From NCBI RefSeq assembly GCF_000332235.1, contig NZ_CM001775.1, positions 3,500,804 to 3,564,803 on the forward strand: a DNA stretch of 64,000 nt, in the 5' to 3' direction. A model generated the notes under the pieces. The model was not told the origin of the DNA. It saw nothing but the letters and a program-made list of their open reading frames with translations, and searched no databases. The stretch's first letter is position 1, and each line of letters begins with the position of its first letter. The DNA comes from Geminocystis herdmanii PCC 6308. Lineage in GTDB: Bacteria > Cyanobacteriota > Cyanobacteriia > Cyanobacteriales > Cyanobacteriaceae. Of this stretch, positions 47,559 through 56,234 are shown one piece after another. The translations under genes were made by a program, and so were the position numbers.

Positions 47559-47751
47559 CCTCAGTTCGACATAAAGAAAATGATGAAAACTAGACAGGTG
47601 GACAAGTGGACAAGTCGAATGGTAGAAAAATTCCTAATATTTCGATGCCCTTTAAAATAATTTTATTGATTTATGCAAAGTACAATCTTCCTGTCTTCTT
47701 GTCTGCCTGTCTTCCAAGTCATTCATCATCTATTTTTATAGTTCACTCAGG
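47559..47751. mobile_element. 201-bp-type inverted-repeat element, copy 2
   Basis: The start CCTCAGTTCGACATAA and about 50 following bases equal copy 1 (28871). The right end TTCACTCAGG has diverged from its partner. Interior differs by several substitutions and small indels. It has no coding capacity. Confidence 0.7.
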
Positions 47752-47834
47752 TTAAAACTGCGGAGTTTTAAGGCTTTGGATAGACAAAGTTAAACGAATA
47801 TATTTTAAGTATAAAAATTAAAAAAATACTCATT

Positions 47835-49724
47835 TTACGAGTTAAAAATAAAAGTATAAAATTCTAATTCGTTGTCTAAAGCACGTTTAATATTTTCTGC
47901 TTTTCTAAAGCCGTGAGATTCGTCAGGAAAGGTGACATAAAGAGTTTTAATGCCTTTTTTTTCAAGAGCTTTAACCATCATTTCTGCTTGATTTGGAGGA
48001 ACAATTTTATCTTCTAATCCTTGAAAAAATGCCACAGGACAAGATAATTTCTCTATGTAATTAATGGGCGATCGAGCTTGATAAATAGCTTTTTCTTCGG
48101 GATATTTACCAATTAAATTGTCTAAATAGCGAGACTCAAACTTATGGGTATCTTTTGCCAATGCCTCCAAATCACTGACACCATAATAACTAGCACCAGC
48201 TTTAAAGGTATCATAAAAAGTGAGAGCCGCTAAAGTGGTATAACCTCCAGCACTACCACCAGAAATTGCTAATTTATTTTCGTCAACTTCCCCTTGTTTA
48301 GCTAAATATTTAGCAACATTAATGCAATCTTCCACATCCACAATACCCCAATTTTTATTTAACCTCTGGCGATAATCTCTCCCGTAACCAGTACTACCAC
48401 CATAGTTAACATCGACAAAAGCAAAACCTCGACTTGTCCAGTATTGTATCCTTAAATTATAACTGGCGGTGGTTGCTGCGGTAGGTCCTCCATGACTTTT
48501 GACTAAGAGGGGAGGTAATGTGTCTTCAGGTGCAGAAAAATCTTTATTTTGAGGAGGATAATACCATGCAAAGGCGGTTTTGCCGTTACTGGTGGGAAAT
48601 TCAATTTGTTGGGGTTGGCTTAAATAACCCTTGTCAATATCTAAGTTACTCGATTGTTGCAGGATTTTGGTTTCTCCTGTGGCAACGTCTAATTGTACAA
48701 CGCTTGTGGGTTGGGTGGGTGAACCTCCTGTGAATAGGATTTGATCTCTTTGGACTTCTAAATAGGCGATGTTGGTAAAAGGAATGTTAAGATCGGTTAG
48801 GCTTTTATTGTGGGTGTCTAAACTGGCTAAATGAGAAATGCCGTCTTGATTGTAGGTACAAATGATGGTGTTTTCATCGGCAAAACCATAAACTGATTCT
48901 CCGAAAACCCAATGGGGATAACCAAATTCGGCATCGAGGGGATATAAGGATTCTATGTTACCGTCTTTTTCTCTACGATATATATTCCACCAATTACGTC
49001 GATCGCTACTAAAATATAATACACCATCAGGGCTAAATTCGGGCTGACAGATGGATTCATTTTTGCCTCCTGCCACTAAGGTTATATCGGTTAAGTTACC
49101 ATCAGGGTTTATATTTGCTAGGTATAATTCTGTAGTATCCCAAGGCATATTCGGATGATGCCAAGCTATCCACGCTAATTGAGAGTTATCGGGAGAGAGA
49201 CGGGGGGATGTATAAAAATCTGCACCTGTAACGAGGTTTTTCACTTCTCCTGTGGTTAAATCGATCGAAACTAGCTTATTTTCAGGTTCGGTGTTATTAT
49301 TACTGTGATCTTCGGCAACGGAAATTAAACGATGACGAGATTTATCTAAGACAAAATCGGCATAGCGCAAAGAGGATTCGGCGGTAAGAGGTTGAGGCGT
49401 TTCCCCTTTTTTGTGTACATATATCCTTTGATCTGTAAAATTGGTAAAGTAGATGATACTTTCATGGATGAGAAACGCACCTCCTCCGTATTCATGAACA
49501 CGACTACGCACATTAAAGGGTTTTGGGGTAATATCTTCTGTTGTACCATCTTCATTTAAGCATACCAGAGTCGATCGACCGCCTTCGGAGGGGCGACTTT
49601 CTAGCCAATATCTATCATTATCATCAAATTTTACGGCGCTTAAACCGATTGTACCAGATACGATCGAATCTGAAGTAATGCTCGATCGCCATGTGCCATA
49701 ATTTGCGATTGTCGTTGGTGTCAT
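47835..49724 (-). CDS. S9-family prolyl oligopeptidase / dipeptidyl aminopeptidase
   Basis: The 629-aa protein has an N-terminal beta-propeller (with repeated LSPDNSQLAWIAW-type blades) and a C-terminal alpha/beta hydrolase domain. The nucleophile motif is GGSAGGY (Ser near 488), the His lies in DESHGFR near the end, and the Asp near EDKIVPP. There is no signal peptide, so it is a cytosolic peptidase cleaving short peptides. Confidence 0.92.
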   Translation of the reverse strand: MTPTTIANYGTWRSSITSDSIVSGTIGLSAVKFDDNDRYWLESRPSEGGRSTLVCLNEDGTTEDITPKPFNVRSRVHEYGGGAFLIHESIIYFTNFTDQRIYVHKKGETPQPLTAESSLRYADFVLDKSRHRLISVAEDHSNNNTEPENKLVSIDLTTGEVKNLVTGADFYTSPRLSPDNSQLAWIAWHHPNMPWDTTELYLANINPDGNLTDITLVAGGKNESICQPEFSPDGVLYFSSDRRNWWNIYRREKDGNIESLYPLDAEFGYPHWVFGESVYGFADENTIICTYNQDGISHLASLDTHNKSLTDLNIPFTNIAYLEVQRDQILFTGGSPTQPTSVVQLDVATGETKILQQSSNLDIDKGYLSQPQQIEFPTSNGKTAFAWYYPPQNKDFSAPEDTLPPLLVKSHGGPTAATTASYNLRIQYWTSRGFAFVDVNYGGSTGYGRDYRQRLNKNWGIVDVEDCINVAKYLAKQGEVDENKLAISGGSAGGYTTLAALTFYDTFKAGASYYGVSDLEALAKDTHKFESRYLDNLIGKYPEEKAIYQARSPINYIEKLSCPVAFFQGLEDKIVPPNQAEMMVKALEKKGIKTLYVTFPDESHGFRKAENIKRALDNELEFYTFIFNS

Positions 49725-49824
49725 ATTTCCCTTTATAATTTCTTAATCTTTATCTTGACACAAAATTTCAAGACTCAACGATTTAATTCTCTGACGAGTA
49801 TAGAAGTGATATATGTTAATTAAA

Positions 49825-50904
49825 TTAATTTAACAAAGCTATTTTTATCTGTTTTGCGATCGATTCAATGACAGGAATAGATACAGAATTACCAATTTGT
49901 TTATATTGATGACTTCTTGAAACAATATTCTCCGCAGGAAAACTGAAGTCAGCAGGAAACCCTTGCAACCTAAGACATTCTTTCGGAGTTAATTTTCTAA
50001 TGCCTTTGTTATCTTTAATAATCGGCACATTATGACCTCCAGTACCCATATTTGCTGTTAAAGTAGGACAAACTCCGCTTTTATTTTCTCTTACATATTT
50101 TCTCCGCCATTGATATACCGTATTGTATTTAATTACATCATTTTTAAGTTTAGAAAATAGTGGTTTATCATTATAGTAAAAGTAATCATCTATTTCTCGT
50201 TTTTCTAAAATAGATTCTAATGTTTTGGTTAGTTTAATCGGTTTAGGAAATTGAAATTTATTAAAATCTTTTTCTTCTTTAAATGCTAAAATATAAAGTC
50301 TTTCTCTATTCTGTGGTAAATTGCCATAGTCCATTGTATTCATTACTTTTTCTGTAACAAAATAACCCTCTTTTTCGATTAATATTTTTATTTGTTCGTA
50401 AGTTTTTCCCTTATCATGATTCAATAAATTTTTAACATTTTCTAAAAAAATTATTCTAGGCTTTTTGATTTTTATAATATTGATAATATAGAAAATTAAA
50501 TCTCCTCTACCTATATCTTGAAAACCTTGTCGATACCCTGCAATAGAAAAAGATTGACAGGGAAATCCCCCACATAAAATATCATGAGATGGTATTTGAT
50601 AAGGATTTTGCTTTGTTATATCATGATTGAATAAAATATTATCCATTTCATCAAAAAGAATAGGATTATCTTTATAAAAATTATATTTATAGGTTTGACG
50701 TGCTTTTTCATCTATTTCACTGACAAAAACACAATTAAAACCCTGATTTTTTAGGGCATAATGAAAACCTCCTATTCCTGCAAAAAGATCAATAAATTTG
50801 ATTTCTTGAGTTTTATTAATATTCACTATTAGAGAATTTATACCTAACTTATTGTTTGGTATTTCCTGAGTTATTGTAGTTTCTAAATCTTTAATTAACA
50901 TCAT
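49825..50904 (-). CDS. DNA (cytosine-5) methyltransferase of a type II R-M system
   Basis: All key m5C motifs are present: FIDLFAGIGGFHYAL (motif I), GGFPCQSFS with the catalytic Cys (IV), LENVKN (VI), QNRERLYI (VIII) and GNSVSIPV (X). The 359-aa length gives a small target-recognition region between motifs VIII and IX. The preceding gene, 35 bases away on the same strand, encodes a PD-(D/E)XK nuclease-like protein, so the two probably form a restriction-modification pair. Specificity cannot be read from sequence. Confidence 0.92.
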   Translation of the reverse strand: MMLIKDLETTITQEIPNNKLGINSLIVNINKTQEIKFIDLFAGIGGFHYALKNQGFNCVFVSEIDEKARQTYKYNFYKDNPILFDEMDNILFNHDITKQNPYQIPSHDILCGGFPCQSFSIAGYRQGFQDIGRGDLIFYIINIIKIKKPRIIFLENVKNLLNHDKGKTYEQIKILIEKEGYFVTEKVMNTMDYGNLPQNRERLYILAFKEEKDFNKFQFPKPIKLTKTLESILEKREIDDYFYYNDKPLFSKLKNDVIKYNTVYQWRRKYVRENKSGVCPTLTANMGTGGHNVPIIKDNKGIRKLTPKECLRLQGFPADFSFPAENIVSRSHQYKQIGNSVSIPVIESIAKQIKIALLN

Positions 50905-50939
50905 ATATTTTACTATTATTCAACTTAAATAAGAATGAT

Positions 50940-51686
50940 CTAAAGAACTTTTTGTTTGATAACATCCCAATTTTCTTTATAGGTATAAATATCTTCTAAT
51001 TTTATATTTACACAATGGTTATCATCCAATCTATCAGCCCAATCCATCGGAATAATATAACATATTCCCACTTGCTTATCCACCGCCACAAAAATGTCAC
51101 AATCTTGAGATGTAATTCTTTTTCCTCTATTTCTTTCATTTGTATAATCTATTCCTTGCCCTCCTCTATCTCTGTCTTTAAAACTAATATTATTTCCTGT
51201 GCTAATTCCTTTTATTTGAACTCTTAAAAGTTTATTATTATAATCTATAATTGCATCATATCTGCTACTTCTAACATCTACACTACTACAATTAAATCCT
51301 GCTAAAATTGCCCTAGCTACAAAAATAAATTCAGCACTATCTCCAGCATTAGAAGTCATTATTCCACTATCAATATTATTGATATTAACTTTAAAACCAT
51401 TAGTTACTGCTATATACAAACATTTTTCTAAAATATTTTTAAATTCTGTTTTGATAAACTTGAATTTTTGTTTCTTATCTTCAGAAATCATTTTTTCTAT
51501 TTCCTGAATATTAATTTCCGTTAATTTTTTCAAATCAATATCTTCTGCAATTTCAGAAAAAAAAGTTAAAGTGTAAAATTTTTTTAACTCAGATTTTGGT
51601 ATTTTATATTTTTCTGCAATATCTCCTATAGCTCTTTTTACATAATTGTTATCAATAAGTTCTTTAATTAAATCAATATCATTCAT
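50940..51686 (-). CDS. Probable restriction endonuclease, PD-(D/E)-QxK type
   Basis: In the 248-aa protein, Glu119 (in GDSAEFIFVARAIL), Asp144 (SRYDAII) and Gln157-x-Lys159 (LLRVQIKG) fit the PD-(D/E)-QxK active site found in the group I intron endonuclease I-Ssp6803I and relatives (PDDEXK_5-like). The N-terminal 110 residues are helical and unrecognised, possibly DNA-binding. Its position immediately before a cytosine methyltransferase on the same strand argues for a restriction enzyme rather than a homing enzyme. No intron is nearby. Confidence 0.75.
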   Translation of the reverse strand: MNDIDLIKELIDNNYVKRAIGDIAEKYKIPKSELKKFYTLTFFSEIAEDIDLKKLTEINIQEIEKMISEDKKQKFKFIKTEFKNILEKCLYIAVTNGFKVNINNIDSGIMTSNAGDSAEFIFVARAILAGFNCSSVDVRSSRYDAIIDYNNKLLRVQIKGISTGNNISFKDRDRGGQGIDYTNERNRGKRITSQDCDIFVAVDKQVGICYIIPMDWADRLDDNHCVNIKLEDIYTYKENWDVIKQKVL

Positions 51687-51755
51687 AATATTTATATAAT
51701 TTTTTTAAGGTTTATTAATTTATTATATTATTCTATAATAATTTACATAAAAAAA

Positions 51756-53282
51756 TCAATCCTGTTTTGTTTCTTCATCTAAAATAGCCTCAACATTATT
51801 GTAAATATCTTCGGCTTCTGCCGATGAATTGCCAATACTGGTTAAGCCAACTTTACCAAATTCTGATAAAGCGCCCATTAGATGAAATACTGTTCCCGTT
51901 TTGGTGCTACTATCAAAATGTAAATGATGTTTAGCAATAATATCCATTAAATCGTAAGGTAATAATCCATGATATTGGGGTTTTTGTAAATTGTCGGAAG
52001 CGATATAATATTTTATCTTTTCTTCGGGGCTATAAAATAAACCATCTTCACAATTATAGTTGCCATTGGTTAAAAATTTTAACGTCATAAATGGGTGAGT
52101 TGTGCCTCCTTTTCTGAGGTTAATTTCTATGGCATATAATAACCATTTATTATTCTCTTTTATCGCTAAAAAATCGGCAGAATATCTCTCCATTGCTCCT
52201 TTTTTTGCTAATGCTAACCCTATTTTTAAACCTAATTCTTGCAGTTGTAAACGATAATCTTCTAAGGCGGGAAAACTGCAACCTAGATAAATTTGTCCGT
52301 CTTCTCCTCCTAAAATTTGATCATGGGTAGAAATTATTTCGACTTTTCCACTAGGGGTTATATAGCCTTGCATACTAGGGGAAAATTTGATTTCTCCTTC
52401 AATAAATTCCTCGACAATAACTCCTAATTCGGGGATTCGATCGCAAAAAGTTACCCATGTATCTCCTACTCCTTGCACTTTTGCTTCGTGAATAATTTGA
52501 CTAACTAAATTGAGTTGTTTTTCTAAACTTAAATCAACAGAAAATAAGCCCGAAATTCCACTAACATCTAAAACAGCATTTCCTTCTCCTGAAAAACCTT
52601 CATTGAGTTTAATTACTACTTTTTTTAAATAGGGTTTTCTGGTTAATAATAAGGTAGTTTCTCTAATTAAATCATCGATATTATAAACTAATGGACTGCC
52701 ATCGGGATGAAGAATATTGCAGTCAGCAAAAATTTCTCTACTGCCTCCTTTCGAGCCCCAATACAATAATTCTGGGCTAGAAGCCAACAAAGGAATATCT
52801 AATTTTACTGATAATTCTTGTTCTAAAACGGTAGAATTAAAACATACCATATAACTCTTATTTGGTCGTAAAAAGTTTTTAATTTTCTTAATTAAACGTG
52901 GTCTTTCTAATATCTTTTGTGTTAATGCTTTTTGGGAAGAATCATAGGTTGTTAATAATAATAATCGCTCTCTGGCATGGGAAAAAGGTATGCCAGGTAA
53001 TAGTTGTAAATAGTAGTCAATAATAATAGGTGAAAGGGGTTGAGCCGTGACATAAATTAGACGAGTATGAGGATTTCTTAAACGAATTAAGGAAAATAAT
53101 AGTCTTTCTTCATAATGTAAAAAACCAACAACTTTTTTGCCTACTTCTTGATCTATACTAAAGGAGGGAATTACTAAAATATCTTGATCATCTTCTTCTA
53201 ATATATCTCCTTGTTGCCAATAATTTCTTAATTGATTTTGTAACGATCGAAAATGCTCTTTATCTTCAAGGGTAATAGCCAT
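51756..53282 (-). CDS. PGM1-related ATP-grasp peptide ligase-like protein
   Basis: The 508-aa protein has an ATP-grasp core near residues 225-395 (KVVIKLNEGFSGEGNAVLD, then EEFIEGEIKFSPSMQ and YAIEINLRKGGTTHPF). The N-terminal 200 residues resemble those of cyanobacterial and actinobacterial proteins related to the peptide ligase PGM1 of pheganomycin synthesis. The reaction would be ATP-dependent amide-bond formation; the substrate is unknown. No other natural-product gene is adjacent. Confidence 0.75.
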   Translation of the reverse strand: MAITLEDKEHFRSLQNQLRNYWQQGDILEEDDQDILVIPSFSIDQEVGKKVVGFLHYEERLLFSLIRLRNPHTRLIYVTAQPLSPIIIDYYLQLLPGIPFSHARERLLLLTTYDSSQKALTQKILERPRLIKKIKNFLRPNKSYMVCFNSTVLEQELSVKLDIPLLASSPELLYWGSKGGSREIFADCNILHPDGSPLVYNIDDLIRETTLLLTRKPYLKKVVIKLNEGFSGEGNAVLDVSGISGLFSVDLSLEKQLNLVSQIIHEAKVQGVGDTWVTFCDRIPELGVIVEEFIEGEIKFSPSMQGYITPSGKVEIISTHDQILGGEDGQIYLGCSFPALEDYRLQLQELGLKIGLALAKKGAMERYSADFLAIKENNKWLLYAIEINLRKGGTTHPFMTLKFLTNGNYNCEDGLFYSPEEKIKYYIASDNLQKPQYHGLLPYDLMDIIAKHHLHFDSSTKTGTVFHLMGALSEFGKVGLTSIGNSSAEAEDIYNNVEAILDEETKQD

Positions 53283-53726
53283 ATTTTTTACCTTAATACT
53301 TTATTCTAATATAGGAGTCGATCGAGCTTAAAATCGATAATATTTACAATTTTTATCATTTTTTAATAATATTTACCACAAAATGAGTCTCTTATCAGTT
53401 ACGATCTAAAATAGACATCAAAAATAATCTTAACGAATAACTTGTTAAATAAAACATTAAATTTTCTTAGTCAATATACTGAAAATCTAGTTTTTTTTTA
53501 GAGACAGAAGGCAAAAAAAATTAAGGGAAATTGCCATTTTAAATTATGAAGATAAAGTTATTTATAATGGTTTTATGAAAGAGCATTATTATAAGAAAAA
53601 TATCAAAATTAATTTAAAATCTTTAGGGATAATTGTTGCAGAAATTAACGAAATTTTGAGGAATAAAACTATTATATGTCATCAGTCTCTAAGCACGATC
53701 GAAATCTTCAGAAACTAGAAAACAAA
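53283..53726. other. Intergenic region, 444 bases
   Basis: Very AT-rich. The only notable frame is 53575-53718 (+), 47 codons beginning MKEHYYKKNIKINLKSL, without a ribosome site or recognisable family. It may be a gene fragment. I see no RNA gene or repeat. Confidence 0.4.
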
Positions 53727-54836
53727 TCATTCAAAAATCACTAAATTATCTCGGTGAATAACAGTTTCTACGCCAAAATAGCCCAAAATACTAGCAATAT
53801 CTCCCGATTTTTGCCCTTTAATTTTAGTTAATTCTTCACTGCTATAATTTACGATGCCTTTACCTATTTCTTGCCCTTGTTGATTGACTAATTCCACAGC
53901 TTCATTGGCGCCAAACTCTCCTTCAAGATGGGTGACTCCAGCCGGTAATAAAGACTTGCCTTGATGACATAAGGCTTTGACGGCGCCATCGTCTAGGTAA
54001 ATTTTGCCCATAGCAACTAAGCCGTTGGCAATCCATCTTTTTCGTGCGTTGTCGGTTTTCGGTTGGGCAGTAAACTTAGTACCGATCGAATCTCCTGCTA
54101 AAATCTTAGGTATGTTATCAGGATTTTTGCCGTTAGTAATTACTGTTGTCACTCCTGCACTAGAGGCGATGCGTGCCGCTCGTAATTTCGTAATCATTCC
54201 CCCCGTACCCCAACCACTTCCACTATTAGTAACATCAACTTGTAACTGTTTAAATTCTTCACTATTAACCAAATCAATGGGGGTTGCTGATGGTACAATA
54301 CGAGGATCAGCAGAATACAACTTATCGACATCCGTGAGTAAAAACAACCAATCAGCGTTAACTAAATTGGCAACTAAAGCGGATAAAGTGTCGTTATCAC
54401 CGAATTTTAATTCTTCTGTGGCGACAGTGTCATTTTCGTTGACAATGGGAATTACCCCTAAATCTAATAAAGCGTTAAAGGTATTACTAGCATTAACATA
54501 ACAACTCCTATCCACCAAATCTCTGCGGGTGAGGAGAATTTGAGCTATAGGTTGTCCTAAATGACTAAACAAATCATCATAGACTCTAATCAATCTTCCT
54601 TGCCCTACGGCGGCGATAGCTTGTTTTAGGTTAATATTCTTAGGTCGATCGATCATATTTAATCTAGCACAACCGACTCCCACAGCACCAGAAGAAACTA
54701 AAATAACTTGATAACCGTTTCGACGTAAGCTGGTTAAAGTTTCTACTAAAGAAGCGATGGTAGAAAGGGCTAAATTTCCTGATTCTGGGCGAGTTAAGCT
54801 AGATGTACCGATTTTGATAACGATGGTTTGTGCCAT
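53727..54836 (-). CDS. proB: Glutamate 5-kinase ProB
   Basis: The amino-acid kinase domain (start [10 protein letters not shown], then [10 protein letters not shown] and NENDTV) is followed by a C-terminal PUA domain (about 275-369). ProB phosphorylates glutamate in the first step of proline synthesis. The 369-aa length is standard. proA is not adjacent. Confidence 0.95.
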   Translation of the reverse strand: MAQTIVIKIGTSSLTRPESGNLALSTIASLVETLTSLRRNGYQVILVSSGAVGVGCARLNMIDRPKNINLKQAIAAVGQGRLIRVYDDLFSHLGQPIAQILLTRRDLVDRSCYVNASNTFNALLDLGVIPIVNENDTVATEELKFGDNDTLSALVANLVNADWLFLLTDVDKLYSADPRIVPSATPIDLVNSEEFKQLQVDVTNSGSGWGTGGMITKLRAARIASSAGVTTVITNGKNPDNIPKILAGDSIGTKFTAQPKTDNARKRWIANGLVAMGKIYLDDGAVKALCHQGKSLLPAGVTHLEGEFGANEAVELVNQQGQEIGKGIVNYSSEELTKIKGQKSGDIASILGYFGVETVIHRDNLVIFE

Positions 54837-55087
54837 AGGGGGTTAGAAGTTATTTAATAGAAATTAGAAGTGAGAGTTATCCATAAATTAAATTTTTAGA
54901 CAGTGAAATCATTGTAGAGGCGTAAAATTTATAGCATCTACGGGCATTTTTTGACATGAGGTATCTAATAATTGATTGACTATTCATCGATGAAAATTTG
55001 ACCAATGAGAGAATTAAAGTCATAATTATTGACAAACTTTAATAAAATTTTGTTTAAGTTAACATTTATCAAAAAAAGATCAATTGA

Positions 55088-56206
55088 ATGCACATTGCTT
55101 GGCTAGGAAAAAAATCTCCCTTTTGTGGCAACGTAACTTATAGCAGAGAAATTACAAACGCTCTGTTAGATAGGGGTTATCAAGTTAGTTTTCTTCACTT
55201 TAGCCAAGAAAATGAAGAATCTAGCCCAGAAAATTATTTAGCGGAAGTTAATCTTCCTTTTCTCTACAAATCTCAAATTTATACTATTCATGCACCAAAA
55301 TCTAGTAAAATCCTATTACGATCGCTCCAAGAATTAAAACCAGATTTAGTTCACGCTTCCCTTACCTTATCTCCCCTTGATTTTACCCTTCCCGAAGTGT
55401 GCCAAAAATTAAATATTCCCCTTGTCGCTACCTTTCACCCTCCTTTTGATAGTCGTTGGCGTAATATCAAATCTGGCACTCAATATCTAACCTATCAACT
55501 TTACGCCCCCTGTTTAGCTAAATATGACTGTACGATCGTATTTTCAGAACTACAAAGAGATTTATTGGTGAAATTGGGAGTACCCTTTGAGAAACTAGCA
55601 ATCATACCCAACGGAGTCGATACTCAAAAATATAGTCAGGGAAACTCTTACTTTAAGCAACAATATCCTCAACAACAAATATATGTATATCAAGGAAGAA
55701 TCGCCACAGAAAAAAACATAGAATCCTTACTCAAGGCTTGGAAACACGCCGAGATGAACCTTCATGGTAAACTAATCATTATCGGCGATGGTAATTTAAC
55801 ACCCACATTAAAACCCTTATATAATGAACAAGATGGAATAATTTGGTTAGGTGCAATTCTCGATGATGAAAAACGCATCGACATTTTAAGAGGTGCAGAT
55901 GTCTTCATTTTACCCTCCCTAGTAGAAGGCTTATCCCTCTCATTATTAGAAGCTATGGCTTGTGGTTTAGCCTGTGTAGCCACCGATGCTGGGGCGGATG
56001 GTGAAGTGTTATCCCATGCTGGTATCGTGATGAGTACTAATGAAGTTACTGCACAATTAAAAACCATTTTACCCTTGTTTGTCCATCATCCAGAAATGAT
56101 TAAACTATTAGGAAATAAAGCCAGAAATCGAGTATTAGAAAAATATACCCTCAAGGATAATCTCACTAAATTAGAAAAACTTTATAGAGAATTACAAATT
56201 AAATAA
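55088..56206 (+). CDS. GT4-family glycosyltransferase
   Basis: A GT-B enzyme of 372 aa with the donor-binding half typical of GT4: YVYQGRIATEKNIESLL and the EX7E-type motif in SLVEGLSLSLLEAMACG. The N-terminal half has SPFCGNVTYSREI, the glycine-containing acceptor loop. The sugar and acceptor are unknown; lipid or polysaccharide glycosylation is likely. It is convergent with htpG, separated by a palindrome. Confidence 0.88.
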   Translation: MHIAWLGKKSPFCGNVTYSREITNALLDRGYQVSFLHFSQENEESSPENYLAEVNLPFLYKSQIYTIHAPKSSKILLRSLQELKPDLVHASLTLSPLDFTLPEVCQKLNIPLVATFHPPFDSRWRNIKSGTQYLTYQLYAPCLAKYDCTIVFSELQRDLLVKLGVPFEKLAIIPNGVDTQKYSQGNSYFKQQYPQQQIYVYQGRIATEKNIESLLKAWKHAEMNLHGKLIIIGDGNLTPTLKPLYNEQDGIIWLGAILDDEKRIDILRGADVFILPSLVEGLSLSLLEAMACGLACVATDAGADGEVLSHAGIVMSTNEVTAQLKTILPLFVHHPEMIKLLGNKARNRVLEKYTLKDNLTKLEKLYRELQIK

Positions 56207-56210
56207 AAAA

Positions 56211-56227
56211 GGTGGGCAATGCCCACC
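56211..56227. terminator. GGTGGGC-AAT-GCCCACC palindrome, copy 2, between convergent genes
   Basis: A perfect 7-bp stem and 3-base loop between the stop codons of the glycosyltransferase and htpG, with an A-run before it and CTACATTTT after. It is well placed as a bidirectional terminator, but the same palindrome is also a dispersed repeat (1483, 61839). Confidence 0.6.
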
Positions 56228-56234
56228 CTACATT

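Noticed and set aside
50940-51686. Homing endonuclease of a group I intron
   Set aside because: No intron or tRNA gene surrounds it, and it lies in tandem with a cytosine methyltransferase.
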